From DAOTWY01 sp003696565 (GTDB lineage: Bacteria; Chloroflexota; Anaerolineae; Aggregatilineales; Phototrophicaceae), in assembly GCA_034435635.1 (NCBI GenBank), contig DAOTWY010000038.1:62001-126000 (forward strand): 64,000 nt of DNA, given 5' to 3'. Each line of letters opens with the position of its first letter. The stretch's first letter is position 1. The notes below the pieces were generated by a model, which was not told the origin of the DNA, ran no database searches, and saw nothing but the letters and a program-made list of their open reading frames with translations. The translations under genes were made by a program, and so were the position numbers. Below, piece by piece: positions 35,820-45,306 of this stretch.

Positions 35820-35848
35820 AGATTAGCATAATGGTGGTAGCACGTCAA
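35820..35848 (-). promoter_or_regulatory. Candidate promoter of the nuo operon
   Basis: On the minus strand a good -35 TTGACG (35848-35843) is followed after 17 bases by a poor -10 TAATCT (35825-35820). It lies about 47 bases upstream of nuoA, and the 18-bp palindrome sits where the first transcribed bases would be. The weak -10 limits confidence. Confidence 0.4.
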
Positions 35849-35980
35849 ATAGGCTATCGGCACAAGGATAACGTACTTTAGACGAAAAAAAAAGTGAATT
35901 TAACCGTGGGAATTGGGAATAAAGAATTTTATGGATATAAAAATTAACATGCTTTAAAAAATGATGAGATTATCTCGGTA

Positions 35981-36011
35981 TTGCCAAAGGATAAATCCCC
36001 TGGCAACGCTA
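35981..36011 (+). repeat. Dispersed 31-bp palindromic repeat, copy 1
   Basis: This imperfect palindrome starts TTGCCAAAGGATAAATC and ends CTGGCAACGCTA. The reverse complement of 50438-50468 matches it at 28 of 31 positions. The central half (GGATAAATCCC, 35989-35999) also pairs perfectly over 11 bp with GGGATTTATCC at 36018-36028, giving a hairpin 25 bases past the alpha/beta hydrolase stop that may serve as its transcript end. Confidence 0.65.
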
Positions 36012-36052
36012 ACATGTGGGATTTATCCTCTAGCCGGAAACATCCCCACTCC

Positions 36053-37174
36053 CTAACCGTAGAGTCGTCCTTTTAATTGAATTGTGATCGCTCGTTCATG
36101 TAATGTCAAAATATCTTGAACAACTAGTTCACGATTTTGCGCATGTTGAAATGCGTTTTGTGGGTCTTCCGTCCCAACACTGAACATATAATGCGTGCCA
36201 GGTACAACCCGTAAATTAGCAGAGGGAAATTCCATCAAAGATAGAAAGTCCATCATACCAGTTAACCCCACCAAGCGATCTCGATGCCCTAACATAATCC
36301 GAAAGAATTCCCAATTACGTGCAATTTCATAGTTATCTAACCGCCCCATCGCCATAAACGTCGCACCAGTTACACCACGTGGGGTCTCATTATATTGATC
36401 ACTGTGAATACCTTTTACTCGTTCACTAGCACCCGCACATAATATCTCAATCATTGTCGGTTTAATCATGCGCTCAAAAATTTTTAACGCACTCACTCGT
36501 TGTAAAATGCCAATGCCTAATCCTAATGTGGTATAAAACCGACGATACTGTTCATCTTCTAATAACAAAGCTGGGGCAAGCGCGTAACGAGTGACTTCGC
36601 CATCGTTCCAATGAATTGGATTGAGATAGAACAATGTCGCGCCGCCCATACTATGCCCCACTAAATTAATCACCTTATGATTCAGTTCACCACGTTGACG
36701 ACGGATTCGCATCAGGTCAATCCAGCGTTGCAATGTACGCATCGCAGCCGGCGGATTACATGCTTCTAATGCTGGTGTTTCTGTCTCAAATATCGTTCCA
36801 CCAAAGCCATTATGATCTACAGCAATAGACACCAACCGTCGGTTGGACATAGTTACCATCCCTGGTAGGTCTTCCCAAATTCGATAATTCCCCGTCCAAC
36901 CGTGGATGAAGATCACATAACCCTGCACTTCATGATCCAACCGCGCTACTAACAACTCATCGGGCGTTTCATAATCTTCCGTCCAGATGATCTGCCATTT
37001 GAACTCCGTCAAACCAGCTTCTTCTAAAAAAGCATATCCCTCATCCGCTGGAATATAGCCCCGTTCAATTAGATGTGTTAAATAATATGTCGCTGTATAA
37101 GTGTTAGGGACATCCCCTACTGCACGTTCAGAATACCCTAATACCCATGTCATAGTTGAAGAGCGTCGTTGCAT
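36053..37174 (-). CDS. Alpha/beta hydrolase
   Basis: This 373-residue protein has a central alpha/beta-hydrolase fold. Visible are the oxyanion-region motif VIFIHGWTGNYRIW, the nucleophile elbow NLVGHSMGGATLFY (catalytic Ser in GHSMG) and a likely catalytic His in PGTHYMF near the C terminus. An N-terminal extension of about 85 residues precedes the fold. No signal peptide is seen. The substrate is unknown; lipase or esterase activity is possible. ATG 37174 lies 10 bases after GGAGG, so the TTG at 37183 is rejected. Confidence 0.85.
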   Translation of the reverse strand: MQRRSSTMTWVLGYSERAVGDVPNTYTATYYLTHLIERGYIPADEGYAFLEEAGLTEFKWQIIWTEDYETPDELLVARLDHEVQGYVIFIHGWTGNYRIWEDLPGMVTMSNRRLVSIAVDHNGFGGTIFETETPALEACNPPAAMRTLQRWIDLMRIRRQRGELNHKVINLVGHSMGGATLFYLNPIHWNDGEVTRYALAPALLLEDEQYRRFYTTLGLGIGILQRVSALKIFERMIKPTMIEILCAGASERVKGIHSDQYNETPRGVTGATFMAMGRLDNYEIARNWEFFRIMLGHRDRLVGLTGMMDFLSLMEFPSANLRVVPGTHYMFSVGTEDPQNAFQHAQNRELVVQDILTLHERAITIQLKGRLYG

Positions 37175-37245
37175 GTTGTGCAATCCTCCATAAAATGCTC
37201 ATCAAGCATTGCGCTATCTTGATTTATTTTGGAGGCAAGCCAACA

Positions 37246-38214
37246 TTAACGCAACTTCAGCCGCATAATAACAGTTTCAGAAAATCCTGTTGCCGCATAA
37301 AATGCCCGTGCTTGGTCATTTGCACGGTGCGTATTGACCATCACAGACCCCAAATTTAGTTGATCCGCACGCCGCAACACTTCCCCCATCAATGCTGCCC
37401 CCACCCCACGCCGCTGAAATGTCGGCAATACCGCCATATCGTTAATAAACCCACGTCCTTCTGTTAATCCGCGCACAATCGATAACACAATACACCCAAT
37501 AATCATCGGGGTGGATTGACAGGTCTGTGCAACATAAATTTCCATCCCATATGATTCACGAAAACGCAATTCAACTTCGCGCCACTGTTCCGCAGTGAGT
37601 TGACGATTAGACGGGATTAATTCCAACAGTGCCATGACTTCACGATAATCATTCGCCTCTGCCCGGCGGATAATAAAATCGACATCGTCCGGCTGTTTTT
37701 GGTCATTCAAAATACCACTCGCTTGTAGTCGCAACCACTCAGCCATGATCTCGCGATGAGTCCGAAACGGGATAAGCGGCACTTCAGTTGGTGTGAACAC
37801 CCGTGCATCCGCTGCATCGTCCCCTGCGCGTAACTCTCCTCCAATAGGACGCATCCGATAAAAGATCATAATCCCACTGACGGGTGGACCTTCTGGGAAA
37901 GAATTAACCCCCATCAGCTCGATAATTTCTACTTTTAAGCCGGTTTCTTCTTCTGCCTCACGAATCGCCGCTTCCTCCGCAGATTCGTCTGCTTCTACAA
38001 AGCCACTTGGTAATGTCCATTCACCTTGGTGCGGGGGATTCTTACGCTGGATCAACACCACCCCACCATTCATCTCAATTAGTAAACCAACACCCGGCAC
38101 CGGATTATGATAATAAACATAGCCACAATGATCACAAGAAGGGCGCATCCGCCCGCCTTCCTCACGTAAGGTCAATTCATGTGTACAAATTGGGCAATAT
38201 TTGAGGTCTGTCAT
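37246..38214 (-). CDS. Nudix hydrolase fused to GNAT acetyltransferase
   Basis: This 322-residue protein joins three parts. A zinc ribbon (CPIC at about 7-10 and CDHC at about 27-30) is followed by a Nudix domain (about 38-160) with the full box GFVEADESAEEAAIREAEEETGL. The C-terminal half (about 180-322) is a GNAT acetyltransferase with the acetyl-CoA loop RRGVGAALMGE and the late segment FYAATGFSE. The first part resembles NADH/ADP-ribose pyrophosphatases. Why the two activities are joined is unknown. It ends 70 bases after the alpha/beta hydrolase start, so the two are probably co-transcribed. Confidence 0.9.
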   Translation of the reverse strand: MTDLKYCPICTHELTLREEGGRMRPSCDHCGYVYYHNPVPGVGLLIEMNGGVVLIQRKNPPHQGEWTLPSGFVEADESAEEAAIREAEEETGLKVEIIELMGVNSFPEGPPVSGIMIFYRMRPIGGELRAGDDAADARVFTPTEVPLIPFRTHREIMAEWLRLQASGILNDQKQPDDVDFIIRRAEANDYREVMALLELIPSNRQLTAEQWREVELRFRESYGMEIYVAQTCQSTPMIIGCIVLSIVRGLTEGRGFINDMAVLPTFQRRGVGAALMGEVLRRADQLNLGSVMVNTHRANDQARAFYAATGFSETVIMRLKLR

Positions 38215-38269
38215 CGACTTTCTACTTTCGGTAAAACATCACAGGTTGAATCATAGCATAAACAAAATC

Positions 38270-38293
38270 AAAAAGAGGGGGCACATCCCCCTC
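38270..38293 (-). terminator. Intrinsic terminator after rpoD
   Basis: A perfect 7-bp GC-rich stem, GAGGGGG (38275-38281) with CCCCCTC (38287-38293), closes a 5-base loop. On the minus strand it is followed by TTTTTG. It ends the dnaG-rpoD transcript 57 bases past the rpoD stop. Confidence 0.85.
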
Positions 38294-38349
38294 ATCATAA
38301 GAATATGTCAGTTTCAAAATTAAATGAGAAACAGTTGCTACGAGGTATG

Positions 38350-39957
38350 TTACATTTCGAGATAATCACGCAATTGACGGCTGCGTGTTGGATGCCGCAA
38401 TTTACGCAATGCTTTCGCTTCAATCTGGCGAATGCGCTCGCGGGTTACACCAAAGTGTTTACCAACTTCCTCTAGCGTATGATCTTGCCCATCTAATAAG
38501 CCGAAACGCATTTGCAAGACCTCACGCTCACGGTCACTTAATACCCCTAGTGCGGAACGAATTTGCTCTTTCAAAAGCTGGCGACTAGCAGCATCCACCG
38601 GACCCATAATCTTATCATCTTCAATAAAGTCCCCCAACAAGCTGCTATCTTCCTGTCCAATAGGCATCTCTAAGCTCATTGGCTCTTGGCTGATGCGCAT
38701 AATTTTGCGGACTTTTTGTGCTGCCCGGCGTAGTTTACGTTGTAATCCCGGGTCTAAGTGTGTACCACTTTCTCGCAATAATTTAATTGCTTGGGTTTCT
38801 TCTGGCGTTAGGAAATCCATTTCCAATGCGATTTGTTCCGCAGATGGTTCTGCGCCATATTTTTGCAATAAATCACGCTGAACACGCATCAGCCGATTGA
38901 TCGTCTCTACCATATGAACCGGAATACGAATCGTACGTGCCTGGTCAGCAATTGCTCGGCTAATCGCTTGTCGAATCCACCAGGTTGCATAGGTGCTAAA
39001 CTTATACCCTTTTGTATGATCAAACTTTGCCACCGCCCGCAACAAACCGATGTTGCCCTCTTGTATCAAATCCAGAAAGTTAATCCCTCGCCCCATATAC
39101 CGCTTGGCTACACTAACAACCAGGCGCAAGTTGGCACGTGTTAACGCTTCTGCCGCCATTTCTGCTTTATTTTCAATTTGTTCAAACAAATATGGCAAAT
39201 CTTCAACGGATTCCTCATCTGCCAATAACCAGTGTTGAAATTGTTCTTTAGATGGTAGTTGTCCCTTGTTTTCTCGATAGTAGCGGCGGATTTCCATCTG
39301 TAAATCAAATGGAATGAGTGATAGTCCATGCATCACATCAAATAATCTGTGTGCAAGTTCGTTCCATTGCTCATCCCGTCCCCATTCCTTTTGTCGTAAG
39401 TATTGTCGGATATAAGATGTATTATCCACATCCCAATCTTGATACACCGCTTGTACTTCATCCACCAATTGACGAAAATCCGGTGGGTCTACCTCAAATT
39501 GCTCAGCTAACTGCTCAACTGTTTCCCAGTTGTTCATCACATGCTCATAAGCCCGCTGAACAACATCAATTAGACGGGGCAAGCCTTTATCTACCTCAGT
39601 TTGAGTGTCATCAATCCGTGATAGATCATCCAACAATTCTTGTACTAGGCGTTCTGCTGCAATTTGAATACTCAGCCATATCTCACGATTGGTATTTAAG
39701 AGCGGCACCTGCCCAATCTCTTTCAAATACATCCGCACCGGATCATCCGCCAGCGTGATCGCTTCTATCCGACTGGTGTCCAGCTCATCGTCATCATCCA
39801 GTTCATCTAAATCATCTAAATCGTCATCTATATCTTCCGTGACTAACTCATCCAACCCATCATCGTCCATATCATCATCATCAAAATCAAAGTCTTCTGC
39901 CAGGTCATCAACGGGTTGTTGCTGTTTCTTTTTGGGTTGTTCACGTTTTTTAGGCAT
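38350..39957 (-). CDS. rpoD: Primary RNA polymerase sigma factor (sigma-70)
   Basis: This 535-residue sigma factor directs general transcription. A very acidic N terminus (about residues 18-60, runs of Asp/Glu) is followed by region 1.2 (DPVRMYLKEIGQVPLL), the region 2 core NLRLVVSVAKRYMGRG, GYKFSTYATWWIRQAISRAI, region 3, and region 4 with DREREVLQMRFGL and the -35-binding helix EVGKHFGVTRERIRQIE. A non-conserved spacer lies between 1.2 and 2. It follows dnaG by 16 bases, a classic dnaG-rpoD pair. Confidence 0.96.
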   Translation of the reverse strand: MPKKREQPKKKQQQPVDDLAEDFDFDDDDMDDDGLDELVTEDIDDDLDDLDELDDDDELDTSRIEAITLADDPVRMYLKEIGQVPLLNTNREIWLSIQIAAERLVQELLDDLSRIDDTQTEVDKGLPRLIDVVQRAYEHVMNNWETVEQLAEQFEVDPPDFRQLVDEVQAVYQDWDVDNTSYIRQYLRQKEWGRDEQWNELAHRLFDVMHGLSLIPFDLQMEIRRYYRENKGQLPSKEQFQHWLLADEESVEDLPYLFEQIENKAEMAAEALTRANLRLVVSVAKRYMGRGINFLDLIQEGNIGLLRAVAKFDHTKGYKFSTYATWWIRQAISRAIADQARTIRIPVHMVETINRLMRVQRDLLQKYGAEPSAEQIALEMDFLTPEETQAIKLLRESGTHLDPGLQRKLRRAAQKVRKIMRISQEPMSLEMPIGQEDSSLLGDFIEDDKIMGPVDAASRQLLKEQIRSALGVLSDREREVLQMRFGLLDGQDHTLEEVGKHFGVTRERIRQIEAKALRKLRHPTRSRQLRDYLEM

Positions 39958-39973
39958 CTATTGTTAACCTCGC

Positions 39974-42004
39974 TTATGAAAATTTCTTGCTTTGCTGCTG
40001 AATTTCGTAGTCAAGTTTTTCTCGTGCTAATTTTAATAAAGACACTTGCTGACTTGTCTGTAACATGTCCTGAGCCGGTAAATCCGATTGAATGAAATAT
40101 AACTCTGTTAATTGCTGTCGAATCCGATTCCGGCGTAATTCCATCGCTTTTAAGACTAATTCCAGACCATCATTCAAAACAGAACGCGCCTGTTTTTCAT
40201 ATTGCCGTAAAGCACTTGTCAAATCCGCCTGAAAACGCCCCTTGATGCGGGCTGTAATCATATGAGTATCATTCCAGTTTAATAAGCTATCCAATACTGG
40301 GTGTAATATGATGTCAAGCGTTGACTGCAAATAATCCTGCACGTCCTGATCCTGTTGTTGAATTGCCATTTCAAATAATTTCATGATTACCTGATAATCC
40401 GTCCGTGTAAAATCCCCCCAATTAAAATCACTTAATGGACCGTTTAGCAGCCGTGCATCCCCATTTGCCAACTCACGAAATTTACGGTTAACCTGATAAT
40501 ACATATCAGGATACTGAATCAACATCTTCAGACAGTAGCGTTCTGGCTCATGTGGCGGTGAAGATTCCGGTAACACTTGCGGTTGTGGCGCAACAGACAA
40601 GCCATAATCATCATCCTCTAAACTCGGCGGAATCATGGCATCGTCATAGTCTAATGGTGGCGGTTCATTAGTTGATGGTGGACGAGCTAATTTTTGATGA
40701 CGCGCTTGCTCCTCCTGTGCCCATGCCAACAAGTCTGCCTCAGCAATACGCAACCTTCGCGCTAATTTCTGGACGTTCTCTCTGGTATAAATGTTACTTT
40801 CTGAAGCAGTTAGAATAGGCAATACCCGCCGTGCCACTGCCTCACGCTGTGGTAACCCAGCATCCGCCGATAATGTCGCCAATTCCATGTCGATGACAAA
40901 ATCTGCCACAGGCATCGCACTGTCTAACACAGTCTGCCATTGTTCAGGGTGTTCGCGGATGAAATCATCAGGGTCTTTGGCATCTGGAATTTGCAAAATA
41001 CGAATATCAACCATCAACCGCCCAGCGTAATCCGCTTGCAATGTTTGACGGGCTGTTTCCAAACTACGGCGCATTGCATTTTGCCCAGCAACATCAGCAT
41101 CCAAGGCGAGGATCAATTTTTTGGCGTAGCGTGCCAGGGTTTTGATCTGTGTTTCAGTTAGGGCTGTGCCCATTTGCGCTACCACATTCATAAACCCTGC
41201 CTGCTGCGCGGTGATTGCATCCATATAGCCTTCCACAATCACCGCCGTTTCTGTGTCACGAATAGTGCGCTTTGCTGTATCTAGCCCGAACAACGTTTGA
41301 CTTTTATCAAACACCGGTGTTTGAGGTGAATTGAGATATTTAGGACTGTCCTGTGGGTCTAAAGCACGTGCCCCAAATCCAATAACCCGTCCCCGTTCAT
41401 CTCGGATTGGTATCATCAACCGATTACGAAACCGGTCATATACCTGTCCTTGATCGTTTTTAATGGCTAAACCCGCCTCGATGATGTCCTCCTCAGGATA
41501 GCCAAGTTGCTTCAGTTCATCCAAAATATGTTGCCAACTCGGTAAGGCATAGCCAATTTGGAAACGCTGAATTGTTTCTAACGTAAACCCACGCTTATCC
41601 CGCGCATATCCCAACGCTGTATCATTTTGCATCAGTTGTTGATGAAAAATATCGGCAGCAGCCTGCAAAACACCTCGTAAAATATCCCCACGTTCCGCAC
41701 GCTCACGCGCTTGTGGCGACTCTTCTTGTAGACGAACACCCGCTTGCTTAGCGAGTTCGGTCAGTGCCTCACGAAAGTCCCAACCATGATATTTTTGTGC
41801 AAAACTAAAAATATCCCCGCCTTCTGCACACGCACCAAAACAACGCCAACTTTGAGTATCTGGGTTTACGACAAAGGATGGAGTTTTCTCATTGTGAAAT
41901 GGACAACAGGCTTTATAATATCGCCCGGCTTTTTTGATGGGAACATACTGCTGAATATAACTAACAATATCCAGCCTTGTTTTAATTTCCTCAGTTACCG
42001 ACAT
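39974..42004 (-). CDS. dnaG: DNA primase
   Basis: DnaG makes RNA primers at the replication fork and binds DnaB. In 676 residues it has an N-terminal CHC2 zinc domain (Cys34, His37, then Cys55 and Cys59), a Toprim core with VIVEGYMDAIT and LALDADVAGQNA, and a C-terminal helical domain that binds the helicase. The zinc knuckle reads CFGAC, that is C-x3-C, where most DnaG proteins have C-x2-C. A long Pro-rich linker (about 430-480) precedes the C-terminal domain. It is upstream of rpoD and has its own promoter. Confidence 0.96.
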   Translation of the reverse strand: MSVTEEIKTRLDIVSYIQQYVPIKKAGRYYKACCPFHNEKTPSFVVNPDTQSWRCFGACAEGGDIFSFAQKYHGWDFREALTELAKQAGVRLQEESPQARERAERGDILRGVLQAAADIFHQQLMQNDTALGYARDKRGFTLETIQRFQIGYALPSWQHILDELKQLGYPEEDIIEAGLAIKNDQGQVYDRFRNRLMIPIRDERGRVIGFGARALDPQDSPKYLNSPQTPVFDKSQTLFGLDTAKRTIRDTETAVIVEGYMDAITAQQAGFMNVVAQMGTALTETQIKTLARYAKKLILALDADVAGQNAMRRSLETARQTLQADYAGRLMVDIRILQIPDAKDPDDFIREHPEQWQTVLDSAMPVADFVIDMELATLSADAGLPQREAVARRVLPILTASESNIYTRENVQKLARRLRIAEADLLAWAQEEQARHQKLARPPSTNEPPPLDYDDAMIPPSLEDDDYGLSVAPQPQVLPESSPPHEPERYCLKMLIQYPDMYYQVNRKFRELANGDARLLNGPLSDFNWGDFTRTDYQVIMKLFEMAIQQQDQDVQDYLQSTLDIILHPVLDSLLNWNDTHMITARIKGRFQADLTSALRQYEKQARSVLNDGLELVLKAMELRRNRIRQQLTELYFIQSDLPAQDMLQTSQQVSLLKLAREKLDYEIQQQSKKFS

Positions 42005-42036
42005 CCCGCACCCTATTGACCCTCTTTAGATCAATC

Positions 42037-42065
42037 ATTATATAGGTGGGGAATAGGACGTGCAA
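42037..42065 (-). promoter_or_regulatory. Promoter of dnaG-rpoD
   Basis: A perfect -10 TATAAT (42042-42037, minus strand) is preceded by 17 bases and TTGCAC (42065-42060). It lies about 33 bases upstream of the dnaG ATG and downstream of the glyQS terminator. Confidence 0.65.
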
Positions 42066-42102
42066 CATAACACTTTCAGAAAAGGATTAAGAATCGGTTG
42101 GT

Positions 42103-42132
42103 AATAAAAAACGGGTGAGCATCCCCACCCGT
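42103..42132 (-). terminator. Intrinsic terminator after glyQS
   Basis: A 7-bp stem, ACGGGTG (42111-42117) with CACCCGT (42126-42132), is followed on the minus strand by TTTTTATTAC. It begins 8 bases past the glyQS stop and separates it from dnaG. Confidence 0.85.
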
Positions 42133-42139
42133 AAAGTTC

Positions 42140-45100
42140 TTAAAATCCAGCTAATTCACTTAAATCGGCTCGCCCTGTTTGCATCGCACTAATCGCTTGT
42201 AAAAGTGCGTGACGATTTTGACGAATTGCCGGGTCATCGGCATTGACGAGTACCCCATCGTTCTTGCCCGTGCCAAAATATGCCGTCACTGCTGGGATCA
42301 TTGGCACAAATGCCGTCAGAAAGGCATCTACATTCCCATCAGATGGAATCTGTGCAGCTTGAAACGCCTCATACAAAGCATGCTCTTCCGCCTGTTGGAA
42401 TAACCCCGGATCAATGGTGTATCGTTCTGTATCCCCCCGTGTGATGCGAACACACCGTGCAAAGCTATCCAGAATTTCTGCCCAGTCCTCACGTATGACC
42501 CAAGCAGAAAGCTGCTCCACGCCCTGTAATGCCCGATATGGATTTGTGCTTTGCGCTGCTAAAACTGCATTAATCACATCGGTCGCAAAGCCCTTCTCAC
42601 TTAACCATACCCGCAACCGTCCGGCAATAAACTCCAGCACTTGGGTTTTAGCCGCCTCTGTAACGTGAATCGGTTGTGCCGCCGCCACTAAATTCACTGC
42701 CTGTAGCAAGTCCGCATCAATCGCTTTATTTATCATAATTTCAATGATGCCTAACGCCGCCCGGCGTAAGCCATACGGGTCTGCGGTAGATTTTGGTGCA
42801 AGCCCAGCAGCAAATAACCCCACTAAGCTATCCAGACGATCCGTTAATGCGAGTAGCGTGCCAGATGGCGAAGCAGGCAACATATCCCCAGCATGACGTG
42901 GCAACCAATGCTCGAATATCGCGTCAGCAACCTCTTGTGGATAACCACTTAACAGCGCATATTCACGCCCCATTATCCCTTGTAAGGAGGTCATTTCAAC
43001 AACCATCTGCGTCGCTAGGTCTGCTTTGGCAATTTGCGCGGCACGCTCCGCAATCGCAATATCCGTGCTATCTATCCTAAACAAATTGCCTAAACCAGCA
43101 ACTAACCCTGCCACACGATGATTTTTATCTAACATAGAGCCTAAATGCTCTTGGAATGTGAGCGTACTAAGGCGCGGCAAATAATCCTCAAGACGTTTTT
43201 TGCGATCTTCATTATAGAAAAATTCCGCATCAGAGAAGCGTGCCCGAATCACATGCTCATTCCCATGTGTTACTTTGTCCAAATGCTTGTCATCACCGTT
43301 GCGCACTGTGATGAAATATGGCATCAGTTTGCCTTCAGCATCCAACACCGGGAAATAACGTTGATGCTTCCGCATAACCGTAATCAGCACTTCGCGCGGC
43401 AATTGTAAATACTTTTCATCAAACCGCCCCAGTAATGCTGTGGGTGCTTCAACTAAATTAGTCACCTCATCCAACAACGCCGGATCATCAGGAATCGTAC
43501 CATTCACTTCTGTCGCCAACTTGTTGAGTTGTTCAACAATGATTTCACGCCGTTCTTCACGTGAAATAGCAATCCCCTGTGTCCCCATCGTATCAAAATA
43601 ATCTTGGATATCTTCCAACAATTCTGGCAAAGAGCCATATGGACGCAACCCATGTGTCACATTGCCACTCACCACGCCAGCATATTCAAACGGGATAATC
43701 GAATCGCCGAATAATGCCACAATCCAGCGAATTGGGCGTGAAAATGTGATATTCGTGTGGTTCCATCGTATAGATTTTTTGAACTTTAAATCTGCAATTA
43801 AAGCAGGGAATGCTTCTTGTAGCACTACACCAACTGGTTGTCCCTGCTCTTTGACAGTGACCATAACATACTGCCCACCATCAACGTCTTCAACACGCAA
43901 ATCCGAGACATCCACCCCCTTACCACGCGCAAAACCTTCCGCAGCTTTGGTTGGTTTACCATCCGCATCAAACGCACGGCTTGCTGGTGGTCCTTTCTCT
44001 ACCCGTTCAATATCGGTCTGATATGGTGCAACCTTTTTAGCATACACAACCAATCGCCGAGGTGTGCCATATACAAAGACCCCTTCATGCTCTAAGCGCA
44101 AACGATCAAACAAGCGCGGCGCAGAATCGGTTAACTGTGCCAGCGCGTCATCCAAATCATCCGCAGGCAATTCCTCTACACCAATTTCCAGCAATACATC
44201 CGCAGGTTCATTTGGCGGTGCATGCAACAATGCCGTTTCGCTCACTTTACGAACAGGCGGTTCACCCCAATCTTCGCTTTTCTTCAATAAGGGATACCCT
44301 AATGCTTCTCGATCCGCAACATAGGCTTTAGCCACGTTGCGCGTCATATCACGCATCCGTCGGAAGTAATTGGCACGTTCTGTCACGCCGATTGCGCCAC
44401 GGGTATCTAACACATTAAATAAGTGACTGCATTTCAACACATAATCATAGGCAGAAATCAACGCCCCGCCCGCCAATGCGTTTTTATATTCATTCTCGTA
44501 AATGTCATACACCTGCTTGAGTGCATCCACATCAGCAATATCAAAATAATATTTACAATGTTCAACTTCCTCTTTGAACATCATCTCATGGTAGGTGACA
44601 CCAGGCAGCCAATCAATTTCCCAAACGGAGTTTTTACCTTGTAATGCCAATACAATCCGCTCAATTCCGTAAGTAATTTCTACAGAGACCGGGTCTAATT
44701 CAACCCCGCCAGCTTGTTGAAAATAAGTAAACTGAGTAATTTCTTGACCATCTAGCCAGACTTCCCAGCCTAACCCCCAAGCCCCTAATGCAGGTGATTC
44801 CCAATTATCTTCCACAAAACGGATGTCATGCTCACGCGGGTTGATCCCTAATGCTTCTAATGACTTTAAATAGAGTTCCTGCGGATTACCGGGGTCAGGT
44901 TTGAGGATCACCTGATATTGATAATACTTTTGCATTCGGTTTGGGTTTTCTCCAAACCGCCCATCATCTGGGCGGACAGATGGCTCAACATATGCTACAC
45001 GCCAGGGTTCAGGACCAAGCACGCGCAACGTCGTTGCTGGGTTCCCCGTCCCTGCGCCAACTTGCACATTATACGGTTCCCAAATCAAACAGCCTTGCTC

Positions 45101-45157
45101 TGCCCAAAATTCATGTAATCTAAGGATAACTTGCTGGAAGTTAAGCGGTTTAGCCAT
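42140..45157 (-). CDS. glyQS: Glycyl-tRNA synthetase, alpha and beta subunits fused
   Basis: This 1005-residue enzyme charges tRNA-Gly. Residues 1 to about 290 match the alpha subunit, a class II catalytic domain (LNFQQVILRLHEFWAEQGC, VAYVEPSVRPDDGRFGENPN, ITQFTYFQQAGG). A linker of about 28 residues leads to the beta subunit from about 319 (DVLLEIGVEELPADDL) to the end, which includes the HD-like and anticodon-binding regions. In most bacteria with this type they are separate glyQ and glyS genes; fused forms are known. It is complete and is followed by a terminator. Confidence 0.96.
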   Translation of the reverse strand: MAKPLNFQQVILRLHEFWAEQGCLIWEPYNVQVGAGTGNPATTLRVLGPEPWRVAYVEPSVRPDDGRFGENPNRMQKYYQYQVILKPDPGNPQELYLKSLEALGINPREHDIRFVEDNWESPALGAWGLGWEVWLDGQEITQFTYFQQAGGVELDPVSVEITYGIERIVLALQGKNSVWEIDWLPGVTYHEMMFKEEVEHCKYYFDIADVDALKQVYDIYENEYKNALAGGALISAYDYVLKCSHLFNVLDTRGAIGVTERANYFRRMRDMTRNVAKAYVADREALGYPLLKKSEDWGEPPVRKVSETALLHAPPNEPADVLLEIGVEELPADDLDDALAQLTDSAPRLFDRLRLEHEGVFVYGTPRRLVVYAKKVAPYQTDIERVEKGPPASRAFDADGKPTKAAEGFARGKGVDVSDLRVEDVDGGQYVMVTVKEQGQPVGVVLQEAFPALIADLKFKKSIRWNHTNITFSRPIRWIVALFGDSIIPFEYAGVVSGNVTHGLRPYGSLPELLEDIQDYFDTMGTQGIAISREERREIIVEQLNKLATEVNGTIPDDPALLDEVTNLVEAPTALLGRFDEKYLQLPREVLITVMRKHQRYFPVLDAEGKLMPYFITVRNGDDKHLDKVTHGNEHVIRARFSDAEFFYNEDRKKRLEDYLPRLSTLTFQEHLGSMLDKNHRVAGLVAGLGNLFRIDSTDIAIAERAAQIAKADLATQMVVEMTSLQGIMGREYALLSGYPQEVADAIFEHWLPRHAGDMLPASPSGTLLALTDRLDSLVGLFAAGLAPKSTADPYGLRRAALGIIEIMINKAIDADLLQAVNLVAAAQPIHVTEAAKTQVLEFIAGRLRVWLSEKGFATDVINAVLAAQSTNPYRALQGVEQLSAWVIREDWAEILDSFARCVRITRGDTERYTIDPGLFQQAEEHALYEAFQAAQIPSDGNVDAFLTAFVPMIPAVTAYFGTGKNDGVLVNADDPAIRQNRHALLQAISAMQTGRADLSELAGF

Positions 45158-45196
45158 AGTATTTCCTAATGTGTTTGTTTTGCTAACAACATCATC

Positions 45197-45225
45197 ATTA
45201 TAATGTGATCATGCCTGATTATCCA
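45197..45225 (-). promoter_or_regulatory. Promoter of glyQS
   Basis: On the minus strand a perfect -10 TATAAT (45202-45197) lies 17 bases after TGGATA (45225-45220). It is 40 bases upstream of the glyQS start. No T-box leader is seen in the short untranslated region. Confidence 0.6.
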
Positions 45226-45306
45226 CCGAAAGGTTAATATTTGCCTAGAAGGCGTAACGTTCGTTGATCCCCTGTGTTTTAGTTACATGAAAGGAAGGAG
45301 CAACAC

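Noticed and set aside
39318..39758. Plus-strand frame of 146 codons opposite rpoD
   Set aside because: Antisense to conserved sigma-70 regions, with no start signal.
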